Source: Mycobacterium sp. ST-F2
GTDB lineage: Bacteria; Actinomycetota; Actinomycetes; Mycobacteriales; Mycobacteriaceae
Reading direction: 5' to 3'
NCBI RefSeq assembly: GCF_001905655.1
Contig: NZ_JMHT01000030.1
Location: 20,715-84,714 of the forward strand
Length of the DNA stretch: 64,000 nt
The position numbers and the translations under genes were made by a program. This document shows, piece after piece, positions 1-8,754 of the stretch. How positions within the stretch are numbered: the first letter of the stretch is position 1; each line of letters begins with the position of its first letter. The notes under the pieces were generated by a model. It had not been told where the DNA came from and ran no database searches. It worked only from the letters and a program-made list of their open reading frames with translations.

Positions 1-743
1 TCGTGGGCCTCGTCGACCACCAGCAGCTGGTGCTCGGGCAGGACGTTGACCTCGGAGATGGCGTCGATGGCCAGCAGCGCGTGGTTGGTGACGATGACGT
101 CGACGGCCCCGGCCTTGGCGCGAGCCTTCTCTGCGAAACAGTCTGTGCCGTAAGGGCATCGGGTGGCGCCGATGCATTCGCGCGCGCCCACGCTGACCTG
201 TGACCAGGCCCGGTCCAGCACACCCGGCACCACTTCGTCGCGGTCACCGCTTTCGGTGTCCGACGACCATTCGATGAGTCGCTTGACGTCGCGGCCCAAA
301 GCCGAGGCCGCGACGGGGTTGAACAGTTCCTCCTGCGGCAGGTCCTCCTCGGCCTGCGCGCCGCTGTGAACCTTGTTGAGGCACAGGTAGTTTCCGCGGC
401 CCTTGAGCAGCGCGAACTCGGGACGCCGGGGCAGGTGCGGGGCGAGGGCATCGGCCAGGCGGGGCAGGTCGCGGTCCACCAGCTGGCGCTGCAGCGCGAT
501 GGTCGCCGTTGACACCACCACCGGCTGGTTCGATGCGACGGCGTGCGCGATGGACGGGACCAGGTACGCCAACGACTTGCCGGTGCCGGTCCCGGCCTGG
601 ACGGCCAGGTGCTCACCCTTGTCGAAGGCGTTGCCGACGGCCTTGGCCATCTCGATCTGGCCGCTGCGCTCGGCGCCGCCGAGGGCGGAGACCGCGATGG
701 AAAGCAGTGCCGACACGTCCGTCGGATCGGTCTTTCGGCTCAT
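1..743 (-). CDS. dinG: DinG-type ATP-dependent DNA helicase, C-terminal part outside the window
   Basis: This is the first 247 codons of an XPD/DinG superfamily 2 helicase, cut by the left window edge. Reading the minus strand from ATG at 743 gives Walker A GTGTGKS at residues 51-57, then cysteines at 121, 190, 196 and 202, which is the four-cysteine iron-sulfur arrangement of the family, and VVDEAH (DEAH box) just before the window ends. The family unwinds DNA 5' to 3' and acts on R-loops and forked DNA. The ATG overlaps the pncB stop by four bases (ATGA), so it is co-transcribed downstream of pncB, as with Rv1330c-Rv1329c in M. tuberculosis. Helicase motifs III-VI cannot be checked. Confidence 0.93.
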   Translation of the reverse strand, partial: MSRKTDPTDVSALLSIAVSALGGAERSGQIEMAKAVGNAFDKGEHLAVQAGTGTGKSLAYLVPSIAHAVASNQPVVVSTATIALQRQLVDRDLPRLADALAPHLPRRPEFALLKGRGNYLCLNKVHSGAQAEEDLPQEELFNPVAASALGRDVKRLIEWSSDTESGDRDEVVPGVLDRAWSQVSVGARECIGATRCPYGTDCFAEKARAKAGAVDVIVTNHALLAIDAISEVNVLPEHQLLVVDEAH

Positions 744-2026
744 GCACCCACCAGTCGGGTCGGGATGGCCGGCTCACCGCGGGAGAGCTTGAGTCCGTCC
801 CACGGCAGGCTGTGCAGGCCGGCGGCGACGCGGGCGCGGGCGTCGTCCAGCGAGGAGTCGTACACGACCGCGCCGGACCGCGCCAAAGGAACTGTCAGCA
901 CCCGGCCGTCGTCCGCGGGCACTGCGTCGGCGGGGTGCACCACCTCTTCGACGATGGTTCCCGACTCTTTCGCCAATCGTATCGCGGCTTTGCGGCCACC
1001 GTGAGATTCCTTGTGGCTGCTGCGTTTTGCCACGGGCATGCCGTCGACCTCGACGAGCTTGTAGACCATCGACGCCGTCGGCGCACCGGAGCCCGTCACC
1101 ACCGAGGTACCCACGCCGTAGACGTCGACGGGCGCGGCGGCGAGCCCGGCGATCGAGTACTCGTCGAGGTCGCCGGACACCACGATGCGGGTCTTGGTCG
1201 CGCCCAACCCGTCGAGCTGGTCGCGCACCTGGCGGGCCATGACGCCGAGGTCGCCGGAGTCGATCCGCACCGCGCCTAGCTCGGGCCCGGCCACGGCGAC
1301 GGCATTGGCCACGCCCTGGGTGATGTCGTAGGTGTCCACGAGCAGCGTCGTCCCGACGCCCAACGCGTCGACCTGGGCGCGGAACGCGGCGACCTCGTCG
1401 GGACCGCTCGCCGCGGTGTGCACCAGGGTGAAGGCGTGCGCGCTGGTGCCCCGCGCGGGGACGCCGTAGGTCCGCTGGGCCTCCAGGTTCGACGACGAGA
1501 AGAACCCGGCGATGTACGCCGCCCGCGCGGCCGCGACAGCTGCCTGCTCATGCGTGCGCCGCGAGCCCATCTCGATGAGTGGCCGGCCGCTCGAGGCGCT
1601 GACCATACGGGCGGCGGCCGAGGCGATCGCGGTGTCGTGATTGAAGATCGACAGGACCAGGGTCTCGAGGATCACGCACTCGGCGAACGTGCCGTGGATC
1701 GAGAGCACGGGGGAATCCGGAAAGTACAGCTCACCTTCGGGGTAGCCGTCGATATCGCCGCGGAACTCGTAGTCGGCCAGCCAGCGCAGCGTCTCGGCAT
1801 CGAGAAAGTCCAGCGAGGCGAGCGCGGCGTCGTCGAACCGGAACTCGGCGAGCGCCGACAGGAACCGTGCGGTCCCGGCGACCACGCCGTACCGGCGACC
1901 GAAGGGCAGTCTCCTGGCAAACACTTCGAACGACGCGCGGCGATGTGCGGTGCCGTCGCGCAGGGCGGCAGCGAGCATGGTGAGCTCGTATTTGTCGGTC
2001 AGCAACGCGGCGGTCACAGACCTCAC
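740..2026 (-). CDS. pncB1: Nicotinate phosphoribosyltransferase
   Basis: Cytosolic enzyme of NAD salvage that joins nicotinate to PRPP with ATP hydrolysis to make nicotinate mononucleotide. Conserved blocks near the N-terminus ([16 protein letters not shown]) and in the middle (EMGSRRTHE, containing the region of the phosphorylated histidine) match the bacterial family, as do GDLDEYSI and [14 protein letters not shown] in the phosphoribosyl-binding part. The frame is open back to a GTG at 2053, only 18 bases from the divergent clpS. I prefer the GTG at 2026, or the one at 2017, which leave room for a promoter and fit the conserved N-terminus. It heads the pncB-dinG operon. Orthologue of Rv1330c by sequence and context. 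Confidence 0.93.
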   Translation of the reverse strand: MRSVTAALLTDKYELTMLAAALRDGTAHRRASFEVFARRLPFGRRYGVVAGTARFLSALAEFRFDDAALASLDFLDAETLRWLADYEFRGDIDGYPEGELYFPDSPVLSIHGTFAECVILETLVLSIFNHDTAIASAAARMVSASSGRPLIEMGSRRTHEQAAVAAARAAYIAGFFSSSNLEAQRTYGVPARGTSAHAFTLVHTAASGPDEVAAFRAQVDALGVGTTLLVDTYDITQGVANAVAVAGPELGAVRIDSGDLGVMARQVRDQLDGLGATKTRIVVSGDLDEYSIAGLAAAPVDVYGVGTSVVTGSGAPTASMVYKLVEVDGMPVAKRSSHKESHGGRKAAIRLAKESGTIVEEVVHPADAVPADDGRVLTVPLARSGAVVYDSSLDDARARVAAGLHSLPWDGLKLSRGEPAIPTRLVGA

Positions 2027-2070
2027 CGTACTGGTTCTGCGACCCGCGACCACCCGGCTATTCTGGGCTC

Positions 2071-2387
2071 ATGGTTCTGGGTGCCAGCTCGTCGACGGTA
2101 GTCGCGCGGACAAGCCCCGCGACTGATGTCGAAGAGGTGGCCGGCCTGGACAGTCCGTGGGTGACCATCGTCTGGGACGACCCGGTGAATCTGATGACCT
2201 ATGTGACGTACGTCTTCCAGAAGCTGTTCGGTTACAGCGAGGTGCGCGCCACCGAGCTTAGCTGATGATGCAGGTGCACACCGAGGGCAAGGCCGTCGTC
2301 TCGGCGGGCAGCCGCGAGTCGATGGAGGTCGACGTCACCAAACTGCACGCAGCCGGACTGTGGGCAACCATGCAGCAGGACCGCTGA
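2071..2387 (+). pseudogene. clpS: ClpS adaptor gene, frameshifted as assembled
   Basis: ClpS hands N-end-rule substrates to ClpC/ClpP. The first frame (2071-2265) encodes an N-terminal extension and the ClpS core start [20 protein letters not shown], then ends at a premature TGA. The rest of the domain ([20 protein letters not shown] to the terminal ATMQQDR) continues in another frame from 2265 to 2387. Comparison with the conserved family stretch shows that removing five bases (tagct, about 2256-2260, next to an identical gct) restores one frame. The gene lies in the expected place, divergent from pncB1 and just before the DUF2017 gene. It is either a real knock-out of the adaptor or an assembly error. 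No other ClpS copy is in the window. Confidence 0.88.
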
Positions 2388-2390
2388 GCG

Positions 2391-2972
2391 GTGCGTAAGT
2401 GGAAGCGCGTCAACACGTCGTCGGGCGTGCGCATCAAGTCCGGCCTGGAAGCGCATGAAGTCACGATGCTCAGGAACCTCGTCGGCTCGCTCATCGAGAT
2501 GCTCGACGATCGCGAATCCTCCTCACCGCGTGACGAACTCGCCGAACTGACCGGCATGAAGATCGGGCCGTCGCAGGCCCCCGACGACGACACCATGCGC
2601 CGGCTGTTGCCGGACTTCTACCACGACCCGGCCAAGCATCCGGACGGCCGCGCTGCCGGGGAGAGCCTCAACGGTGCCCTGCGCAGCCTGCACGAGCCCA
2701 CCATCGTCGACGCCAAACGACAAGCCGCGCAACAGCTTCTGGATTCACTGCCGGACCCGGCCGGAAAATTCGAGCTGACCGAGGAACAGGCCGAGGCCTG
2801 GGCGTCCGCGATCAACGACGCCCGGTTGGCGCTCGGCGCCATGCTGGACATCGGACCCGATGGGCCGCAACGGCTTTCACCGGACCATCCGATGGCCGGG
2901 CATCTGGAGGTGTATCAGTGGCTGACGTATCTGCAGGAGTATCTGGTGCTGAGCCTGCTGGACGAGCGGTGA
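2391..2972 (+). CDS. DUF2017 family protein
   Basis: A 193-residue soluble protein of the DUF2017 family, which follows clpS in mycobacteria and other actinobacteria (Rv1332 position). It starts at GTG 2391, three bases after the end of the clpS reading frame. The sequence is acidic and mostly helical in character with no signal peptide or membrane segment. Its biochemical role is not known; fixed linkage to clpS suggests a link with regulated proteolysis, but that is inference. Its stop overlaps the GTG of the next gene (GTGA), so translation is probably coupled. Confidence 0.88.
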   Translation: MRKWKRVNTSSGVRIKSGLEAHEVTMLRNLVGSLIEMLDDRESSSPRDELAELTGMKIGPSQAPDDDTMRRLLPDFYHDPAKHPDGRAAGESLNGALRSLHEPTIVDAKRQAAQQLLDSLPDPAGKFELTEEQAEAWASAINDARLALGAMLDIGPDGPQRLSPDHPMAGHLEVYQWLTYLQEYLVLSLLDER

Positions 2973-3988
2973 CGGGCTCCATCACCGACGTCGCCGGCAT
3001 CCTGGTCGGCAATCATCACCGCATCGAAGACGCCACCCTGGGCGGTGGCTGGGCCACCGGCACCACCGTCGTCGTCGCCCCGCCGGGAACCATCGGCGCG
3101 GTCGACGTCCGTGGGGGAGCGCCCGGCACCCGCGAGACCGACCTGCTCGACCCGTCCAACAGCGTGCAGCACGTCGACGCGATCGTGCTCACCGGCGGCA
3201 GCGCCTTCGGGCTCGCCGCGGCCGACGGCGTCATGACCTGGCTGGAGGAACACGACCGCGGGGTGAAGATGCCCGGCGGGCGGGTGCCCATCGTGCCAGG
3301 AGCGGTGATCTTCGACCTGCCGGTAGGGGCGTGGGCGAACCGGCCGACGGCACAGTGGGGTTACCAGGCTGCGGACGCTGCCGGCACCGACGTGCCCACC
3401 GGCAACGTCGGCGCTGGCGCGGGTGCTCGGGCCGGAGCACTCAAGGGCGGCCTCGGCACGGCGTCGGTGACGCTCGACAACGGCGTGACGGTCGGCGCGC
3501 TGGTCATCGTCAATGCGGCGGGGCACGTCGTCGACCCGCAGACCGGGCTGCCGTGGTCGGCCGACCAGATCGCCCGGTTCGGGCTGCGGCCGCCGCCGCC
3601 CGACCAGATCGAGGCGTATGCGACCCGGGTGAAGGACCCGAAGCCGCTCAACACGACCATCGCCGTCGTCGCGACCGACGCCGCGCTCAGCCCCGGCGGC
3701 TGTAAGAAGGTGGCCGTCGCCGCGCACAACGGGCTGGCCCACACCATCCGTCCGGCGCACACCGCCGTCGACGGTGACACCGTCTTCGCGCTCGCGACCG
3801 GCCGGGTGCGCATCGAGCCGGACCCCGCGACGCCGGAGCAGATGAATCCCGAGACGCGACTCATCTCCGAGATCGGGGCGGCCGCCGCCGACGCACTCGC
3901 GACCGCCGTGATGGTCGGCGTGCTGGCTGCCGAGTCGATCGCCGAGATTCCGACCTACCGCGACCTGCTGCCGGGAGCCTTCGGATAA
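2969..3988 (+). CDS. P1/S58 family N-terminal nucleophile aminopeptidase-like hydrolase
   Basis: Member of the DmpA/P1 peptidase family (Rv1333 orthologue), 339 residues from GTG 2969. Conserved family segments include SITDVAGILVGN at the N-terminus, IVLTGGSAFGLAAADGV in the nucleotide-independent fold core, and TGNVGAGAGARAG followed by GGLGTASVTLDNG around the autocleavage region. These enzymes self-cleave to expose a nucleophilic residue and act on small peptides or amides; the mycobacterial substrate is not known. The open frame extends 17 codons further upstream, but the GTG that overlaps the DUF2017 stop fits the conserved N-terminus better. In M. tuberculosis the next genes are mec-cysO-cysM. 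Here the rhomboid gene follows after only 25 bases. Confidence 0.88.
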   Translation: MTGSITDVAGILVGNHHRIEDATLGGGWATGTTVVVAPPGTIGAVDVRGGAPGTRETDLLDPSNSVQHVDAIVLTGGSAFGLAAADGVMTWLEEHDRGVKMPGGRVPIVPGAVIFDLPVGAWANRPTAQWGYQAADAAGTDVPTGNVGAGAGARAGALKGGLGTASVTLDNGVTVGALVIVNAAGHVVDPQTGLPWSADQIARFGLRPPPPDQIEAYATRVKDPKPLNTTIAVVATDAALSPGGCKKVAVAAHNGLAHTIRPAHTAVDGDTVFALATGRVRIEPDPATPEQMNPETRLISEIGAAAADALATAVMVGVLAAESIAEIPTYRDLLPGAFG

Positions 3989-4013
3989 GGCGTTGCGCCG
4001 GTAACCTGGCCCT

Positions 4014-4673
4014 ATGAGCTACGACTTGTCTCCCACGTCGTCGAAGCCGAAGCCGCCCGCGACGTGGAAGGTCGGCGGCGTCACGATCGTCAGCTTCGTC
4101 GCGCTGCTGTGGCTCATCGAAGGCTGGGATGCGCTGCATCAGCAGAGGCTCAATCAGGACGGCATCCGGCCGCTGGAGTCCGACGGGCTCTGGGGCATCT
4201 TGTGGGCGCCGCTGCTGCACGCCGACTGGGCGCACCTGATCGCGAACACCGGCCCGGCCCTCGTGCTCGGGTTCCTGGTGACGCTCGCCGGCATGGGCCG
4301 CTTCCTCGGGGCGACGTTGATCATCTGGATTCTCGGTGGCTTCGGTACCTGGCTGATCGGCAACATCGGCGCGCCGCGCGGCGTGGAGTCCGTCCACATC
4401 GGGGCGTCCGGGCTGATCTTCGGTTGGCTGACGTTCCTCATCGTGTTCGGGTTCTTCACGCGGCACGCGTGGCAGATCGTCGTCGGGATCATCGTGTTGT
4501 TCGTGTACGGCGGTGTGCTGTGGGGCGCGCTGCCGGGGACGTTCGGCGTGTCGTGGCAGGGTCATCTGTGCGGTGGCATCGCCGGCGTGCTCGCCGCGTA
4601 TTTGCTGAGCAGTCCGGAAAGGGAAGCGCGCGAACGGCGTAAGGGTTCGGCCCTGCCGTCGATTCCGACGTAA
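4014..4673 (+). CDS. Rhomboid family intramembrane serine protease
   Basis: A 219-residue polytopic membrane protein (Rv1337 orthologue). The catalytic serine motif GASG is at residues 130-133 and the paired histidine lies in GHLCGG (His184) in a later membrane helix, giving the serine-histidine dyad of rhomboids. About six hydrophobic segments follow a short proline-rich cytosolic N-terminus. These proteases cut membrane proteins within the bilayer; the mycobacterial substrates are undefined. It starts at ATG 4014. In M. tuberculosis it sits between cysM and murI. Neither flanking gene is present here. Confidence 0.9.
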   Translation: MSYDLSPTSSKPKPPATWKVGGVTIVSFVALLWLIEGWDALHQQRLNQDGIRPLESDGLWGILWAPLLHADWAHLIANTGPALVLGFLVTLAGMGRFLGATLIIWILGGFGTWLIGNIGAPRGVESVHIGASGLIFGWLTFLIVFGFFTRHAWQIVVGIIVLFVYGGVLWGALPGTFGVSWQGHLCGGIAGVLAAYLLSSPEREARERRKGSALPSIPT

Positions 4674-4811
4674 TTTGCTGAATTCGGAATTCGCCGCACG
4701 CGGTGTTGCCGGAAGCGTGATCGGTATCGCTTTCGGGACCAATCGAGAAACTGGCCGCCCAATGGTGGCGTCTTTTCGTCGCAGGACGTGTTGACGTGGC
4801 AAGCTAGGGGT

Positions 4812-5579
4812 GTGCGCCTCACCATTCTCGGTTGCTCCGGCAGCGTGGGTGGGCCGGATTCTCCGGCCTCGGGCTATCTGCTGACCGCTCCGGACACCAC
4901 ACCGATGGTCATCGACTTCGGTGGCGGCGTGCTCGGCGCACTGCAGCGTCATGCTGATCCGGGCGCCGTAAATATATTGCTGTCACACCTGCATGCCGAC
5001 CATTGTCTGGACTTGCCCGGGCTCTTCGTTTGGCGGCGGTATCACCCGAATCCTCCGGTCGGTCGCGCGCTGCTGTTCGGTCCGGCGGCCACCTGGCACC
5101 GGCTCGGTGCGGCGTCGTCGCCTGAGGGCGGCGAGATCGACGACATCACCGACATCTTCGACATCCAGGTCTGGGTTGACGGTCAGGACGTCGAGATCGG
5201 CGCGCTGACGGTGACGCCCCGGCTGGTGTGTCACCCGACCGAGTCCTACGGCATGCGGTTCACCGATCCGTCCGGCGCGACGCTCGTCTACTCCGCGGAC
5301 ACCGGTTACTGCGACGCGCTGATCGATCTGGCCCGCGGCGCCGATGTGTTCCTGTGCGAGGCGTCGTGGACCGACTCGCCGGACCGTCCGCCGAAGCTGC
5401 ACCTGTCCGGCACCGAGGCCGGACGCGCGGCCCGCGAGGCCGGCGTCAAAGAGCTGCTGCTGACGCACATCCCGCCGTGGACGTCCCGCGAGGACGTCAT
5501 CAGTGAGGCCAAGGCCGAGTTCGACGGACCCGTGCACGGCGTTGTCTGCAACGAGTCGTTCGACATCACCCGCCGGTAA
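4812..5579 (+). CDS. Metallo-beta-lactamase-fold cyclic nucleotide phosphodiesterase (Rv1339-like)
   Basis: A 255-residue protein close to Rv1339, described as an atypical class II cAMP phosphodiesterase in mycobacteria. The metal-binding motif HLHADH is at residues 59-64 (ligands His59, His61, Asp63, His64), with further metal residues expected at the conserved CHPTESYG and SADTGYCD segments and at LTHIPPW. The sequence begins VRLTILGCSGSVGGPDSPAS, as in the orthologue, so the GTG at 4812 is preferred over the GTG at 4788. It is cytosolic with no signal peptide. In M. tuberculosis the preceding gene is murI; the 138 bases upstream here hold no trace of it. Confidence 0.88.
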   Translation: MRLTILGCSGSVGGPDSPASGYLLTAPDTTPMVIDFGGGVLGALQRHADPGAVNILLSHLHADHCLDLPGLFVWRRYHPNPPVGRALLFGPAATWHRLGAASSPEGGEIDDITDIFDIQVWVDGQDVEIGALTVTPRLVCHPTESYGMRFTDPSGATLVYSADTGYCDALIDLARGADVFLCEASWTDSPDRPPKLHLSGTEAGRAAREAGVKELLLTHIPPWTSREDVISEAKAEFDGPVHGVVCNESFDITRR

Positions 5580-5660
5580 GACTTGGGCAAGTCGGGGCCC
5601 CGCTTTCGGCGGCACTGCCCTTTCAACCCGTCGCTCCGCTCGCCCCGATAGGGTTGTCGG

Positions 5661-6443
5661 GTGTCCAGACGTGAAGACGGTCGCCTTGACGACGAGCTCC
5701 GCCCGGTAAAGATCACCCGAGGATTCACCAAGCACCCGGCAGGGTCGGTATTGGTGGAGTTCGGCGAGACGCGGGTCATGTGCACGGCCTCGGTCTCCGA
5801 GGGCGTGCCGCGCTGGCGCAAGGGTTCCGGATTGGGCTGGCTGACCGCTGAATACGCGATGCTGCCGGCCGCGACGCATGACCGCTCTGATCGTGAGTCG
5901 GTGAAGGGCCGCGTCGGCGGGCGGACCCAGGAGATCAGCCGGTTGATCGGCCGCTCGCTGCGCGCGTGCATCGACCTCAGCGCGCTGGGTGAGAACACCA
6001 TCGCCATCGACTGCGATGTGCTGCAGGCCGACGGCGGTACCCGCACCGCGGCGATCACGGGCGCGTATGTGGCGTTGTCCGACGCCGTCACCTACCTCGC
6101 TGCCGCCGGACGGTTGAAGGATCCGCGGCCGCTGTCGTGCGCCATCGCCGCCGTGTCGGTCGGTGTGGTCGACGGCCGGGTCCGCACGGACCTGCCCTAC
6201 ACCGAGGACTCGCGCGCCGAGGTCGACATGAACGTTGTCGCCACCGACACCGGGACTTTGGTCGAGGTGCAGGGCACCGGCGAGGGCGCGACCTTCCCGC
6301 GCTCGACGCTGGACAAGCTTTTGGACGCGGCTTTGGCTGCCTGCGATCAGTTGTTCGCGTTGCAGCGCGAGGCTTTGGAGCTGCCGTACCCGGGCGTGCT
6401 GCCGGAGTCTGCTACGCCGGCCAAGAAGGCGTTTGGTGCCTGA
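5661..6443 (+). CDS. rph: Ribonuclease PH
   Basis: Phosphate-dependent 3' to 5' exoribonuclease that trims tRNA precursors and works with other RNases in RNA quality control. The 260-residue product has the family N-terminus [20 protein letters not shown], the RNA-binding stretch [21 protein letters not shown] and the catalytic/phosphate-site segment [19 protein letters not shown]. It starts at GTG 5661 and ends overlapping rdgB, forming an rph-rdgB operon as in other mycobacteria (Rv1340-Rv1341). Length and motifs are complete. Confidence 0.96.
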   Translation: MSRREDGRLDDELRPVKITRGFTKHPAGSVLVEFGETRVMCTASVSEGVPRWRKGSGLGWLTAEYAMLPAATHDRSDRESVKGRVGGRTQEISRLIGRSLRACIDLSALGENTIAIDCDVLQADGGTRTAAITGAYVALSDAVTYLAAAGRLKDPRPLSCAIAAVSVGVVDGRVRTDLPYTEDSRAEVDMNVVATDTGTLVEVQGTGEGATFPRSTLDKLLDAALAACDQLFALQREALELPYPGVLPESATPAKKAFGA

Positions 6444-7041
6444 GCTGCTCGTCGCTTCGCGCAATGCGAAGAAGCTTCTGGAGTTGCAGCGGGTGTTGGA
6501 CGCTGCCGGGGTCGTCGGCCTGACGTTGTTGTCGTTGGCTGACGTGCCCGAGTATCCGGAGGCGCCCGAGACTGGGGCGACGTTTGAAGAGAACGCGTTG
6601 GCCAAGGCTGCCGACGGGTTTAAGGCCACCGGAATCCCTTGTGTCGCAGATGATTCCGGAGTGTCGGTCGACGCGTTGAACGGCATGCCGGGCGTGCTGT
6701 CAGCCCGATGGGCTGGGCGGCATGGGGATGATCAGGCGAACTTGTCGCTGCTGTTGGGCCAGCTCGAGGATGTGCCGGATTCGCGTCGCGGGGCGGCGTT
6801 CGTGTCGTGCTGCGCGTTGGTGTCGGCTGCGGGTTCTGTTGTGGTGCGCGGAGAGTGGCCCGGTGTCATTGCACGGGAGCCGCGAGGTTCGGGTGGATTT
6901 GGGTATGACCCAGTGTTCGTCCCTGCCGGCGGTTCTCGGTCTGCTGCTGAGCTGAGTGCGGCTGAGAAGGACGCAGCGTCGCACCGCGGGCGGGCGTTGG
7001 CGCAGCTGGTGCCGGCGCTGCGGGAGTTGGCTGGTTCCTGA
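6436..7041 (+). CDS. rdgB: dITP/XTP pyrophosphatase (Ham1/RdgB)
   Basis: House-cleaning enzyme that hydrolyses ITP, dITP and XTP to monophosphates and so keeps deaminated purines out of nucleic acids. The N-terminal [18 protein letters not shown] with the family SRN-K motif, the [21 protein letters not shown] core and [11 protein letters not shown] are all present. About 201 residues from GTG 6436 (TTG 6433 is an alternative). It overlaps the rph stop by eight bases, which indicates translational coupling. The longer upstream open frame is an extension inside rph and is not likely to be used. Confidence 0.95.
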   Translation: MPELLVASRNAKKLLELQRVLDAAGVVGLTLLSLADVPEYPEAPETGATFEENALAKAADGFKATGIPCVADDSGVSVDALNGMPGVLSARWAGRHGDDQANLSLLLGQLEDVPDSRRGAAFVSCCALVSAAGSVVVRGEWPGVIAREPRGSGGFGYDPVFVPAGGSRSAAELSAAEKDAASHRGRALAQLVPALRELAGS

Positions 7042-7076
7042 GGACGGCCTCGCTGTCAGGCGCTTTTAACATCTGT

Positions 7077-7130
7077 CACTTCAGTCACTGGCTGTCTGTG
7101 CCCACACGACTTCGGAACCCGGTATCGCCG
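7077..7130 (+). repeat. Dispersed repeat, copy A
   Basis: These 54 bases match, at 48 of 54 positions, the minus strand of 21378-21431. This copy lies between the convergent ends of rdgB and the TetR gene. Its right part has two direct CGGTATC units instead of the complete hairpin seen in copy B. No coding capacity. Confidence 0.8.
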
Positions 7131-7166
7131 ACGGTATCACTTTGCGAACGCACGTGCGTTGGCTCG

Positions 7167-7799
7167 TTATTCGGGTGACGGCACGCGACCTGGTTGCCGT
7201 GATGTTGCGTCGGTCAGGTAGCCGTCGAGGAAATCGTGCAGCGCTGGCGCGAGGTGCGCGACGCCGGAATCGTTGAGCTTGGCCAGCAGGATGATGCCCT
7301 GATATTGCGCCAGTAGCGCGTGGGCGAGCTGTTCGGGATCGGTGCCCGGGCGCAGGGTTCCGTCGGCCAGGGCTTCCTGGCAGATGAGCGCCATGTGGTG
7401 CTGCATGGCGGCGAGGGTGCGTGCGAGGTGTTTGCGCAGATCGTCGTCGGTGGTGGAGAGTTCGGCGGCGAAGTTGCCGAAGGGGCAGCCCACCGCGCGC
7501 CCGAATTGGGCTTCGAGGGTGGACTGGATGGTGCCGATGGCATCGGGAACCGCGTGCAGTTTTTCGGCCGGTGTAGCAGTGGGGGAGCCGGTCAGCTGAC
7601 GCTGAAACGCCTTGGCGTGCAAGTCGATAACGGCCTTGCCGAGTTCTGATTTCGACGGGAAGTAGTGGTAGAAGCTGCCCTTCTTGATGTCGGTCGCGCG
7701 GCAGAGCTCCTCGACTCCGACGGCTTGGTAGCTGCGTTCGAGGAAGAGCCGGGCTGCGGTGGAGACCAGGCGTTCGCGGGCGTCTGAACTTCGGGGCAC
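7167..7799 (-). CDS. TetR/AcrR family transcriptional regulator
   Basis: About 210 residues. The N-terminal helix-turn-helix (SSDARERLVSTAARLFLERS to DIKKGSFYHYFPSKSELG) is typical TetR, followed by an all-helical ligand-binding domain containing VGCPFGNFAAELS, a signature of TetR proteins near oxidoreductase and dehalogenase genes. The frame opens at TTG 7835, but that start would lie inside the palindromic operator, so the GTG at 7799 (VPRSSDARERL) is chosen. It is divergent from the haloalkane dehalogenase gene and likely represses both it and itself through the operator at 7819-7836. The ligand is unknown. Confidence 0.88.
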   Translation of the reverse strand: MPRSSDARERLVSTAARLFLERSYQAVGVEELCRATDIKKGSFYHYFPSKSELGKAVIDLHAKAFQRQLTGSPTATPAEKLHAVPDAIGTIQSTLEAQFGRAVGCPFGNFAAELSTTDDDLRKHLARTLAAMQHHMALICQEALADGTLRPGTDPEQLAHALLAQYQGIILLAKLNDSGVAHLAPALHDFLDGYLTDATSRQPGRVPSPE

Positions 7800-7818
7800 G
7801 TGTGAATCGTAAGTAATA

Positions 7819-7836
7819 GTTGACCGGTCGGTCAAC
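7819..7836. promoter_or_regulatory. Probable TetR operator
   Basis: Perfect inverted repeat GTTGACCG-GT-CGGTCAAC, with eight-base arms and a two-base centre, lying between the divergent TetR and dehalogenase starts (20 bases from each). TetR proteins usually bind such palindromes at their own promoter. Confidence 0.75.
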
Positions 7837-7855
7837 TATGGCCTAACTTGACGAC

Positions 7856-8749
7856 ATGACTGCCACCACCACTGAGATTTTCCGCACCCCGGACGAGCGC
7901 TTCGCGAATCTGCCGGGTTATGACTTCGCCCCCAACTACGTCGATATCGACGGGTTGCGGCTGCACTACCTCGACGAGGGCCCGCGCGACGGCAAGCCCA
8001 TCGTGTGTTTCCACGGCGAGCCGACGTGGGCGTTCCTGTACCGCAAGATGATCGTCCCGTTGGTCGAGGCCGGGCACCGCGTGATCGTGCCGGACTATGC
8101 GGGCTTCGGCCGCTCGGACAAGCCCACCGACCGGCGCTGGTACAGCTACGACCGGCACGTCGACCTCGTCACCCGACTGCTGGGCGGCTTGGATCTGCAG
8201 GACGCCACCGCCATCGTGCAGGACTGGGGTGGGCCGATCGGCTTGCGCTGGGCCACGGAGAATGCGGATCAGGTTGGCGCACTGGCGATTTTCAACACCG
8301 GGCTGTTCACCGGCCGGGTGTCCAAGGGCTTCATGGCGTGGCGTGATTTCGCGGAGGCCAACCCCGACCTACCCGTCGGCTTCGTGATCCAGGGCGCGAC
8401 GACGACCGAGCTGTCGCCCGAGATCGTCGCCGCCTACGACGCGCCGTTCCCGACCGCGGAGTCCAAGGCCGGCGCCGCACAGTTCCCACTCTTGGTTCCG
8501 ATCACCGACGACGCCCCGGGTGCGACGGAAATGCGCGCGGTCACCGACGTGCTATCGCGCTGGGAGAAGCCCACGCTCGTCGCGTTCTCCGACCAGGACC
8601 CCGTGTTCCCGTACCCGCGCGCGGGTGAGGCCTTCGTCGACCTGATCCCGACCGTCACCGAGCAGGTACGGATCGAAGGCGCGTCGCACTTCTTGCAGGA
8701 GGACAGGGGAGAGCAGCTGGCAGCCGAGGTCCTCAAGCACCTGGGCTGA
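7856..8749 (+). CDS. Haloalkane dehalogenase-like alpha/beta hydrolase
   Basis: A 297-residue alpha/beta hydrolase of the haloalkane dehalogenase subfamily, which replaces a carbon-bound halide by hydroxyl. Seen: oxyanion segment FHGEPTWAFLYRK, nucleophile elbow VQDWGGPIG with Asp123 followed by the halide-coordinating Trp, an acid residue region near FSDQDPVFPYPRAG, and the catalytic histidine in EGASHFLQED. The nucleophile type (Asp before Trp-Gly-Gly) separates it from esterases, which carry Ser. It resembles the DhmA/DhlA-like group, but substrate range cannot be read from sequence. Divergent from and probably controlled by the TetR gene. Confidence 0.85.
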   Translation: MTATTTEIFRTPDERFANLPGYDFAPNYVDIDGLRLHYLDEGPRDGKPIVCFHGEPTWAFLYRKMIVPLVEAGHRVIVPDYAGFGRSDKPTDRRWYSYDRHVDLVTRLLGGLDLQDATAIVQDWGGPIGLRWATENADQVGALAIFNTGLFTGRVSKGFMAWRDFAEANPDLPVGFVIQGATTTELSPEIVAAYDAPFPTAESKAGAAQFPLLVPITDDAPGATEMRAVTDVLSRWEKPTLVAFSDQDPVFPYPRAGEAFVDLIPTVTEQVRIEGASHFLQEDRGEQLAAEVLKHLG

Positions 8750-8754
8750 GGCCG

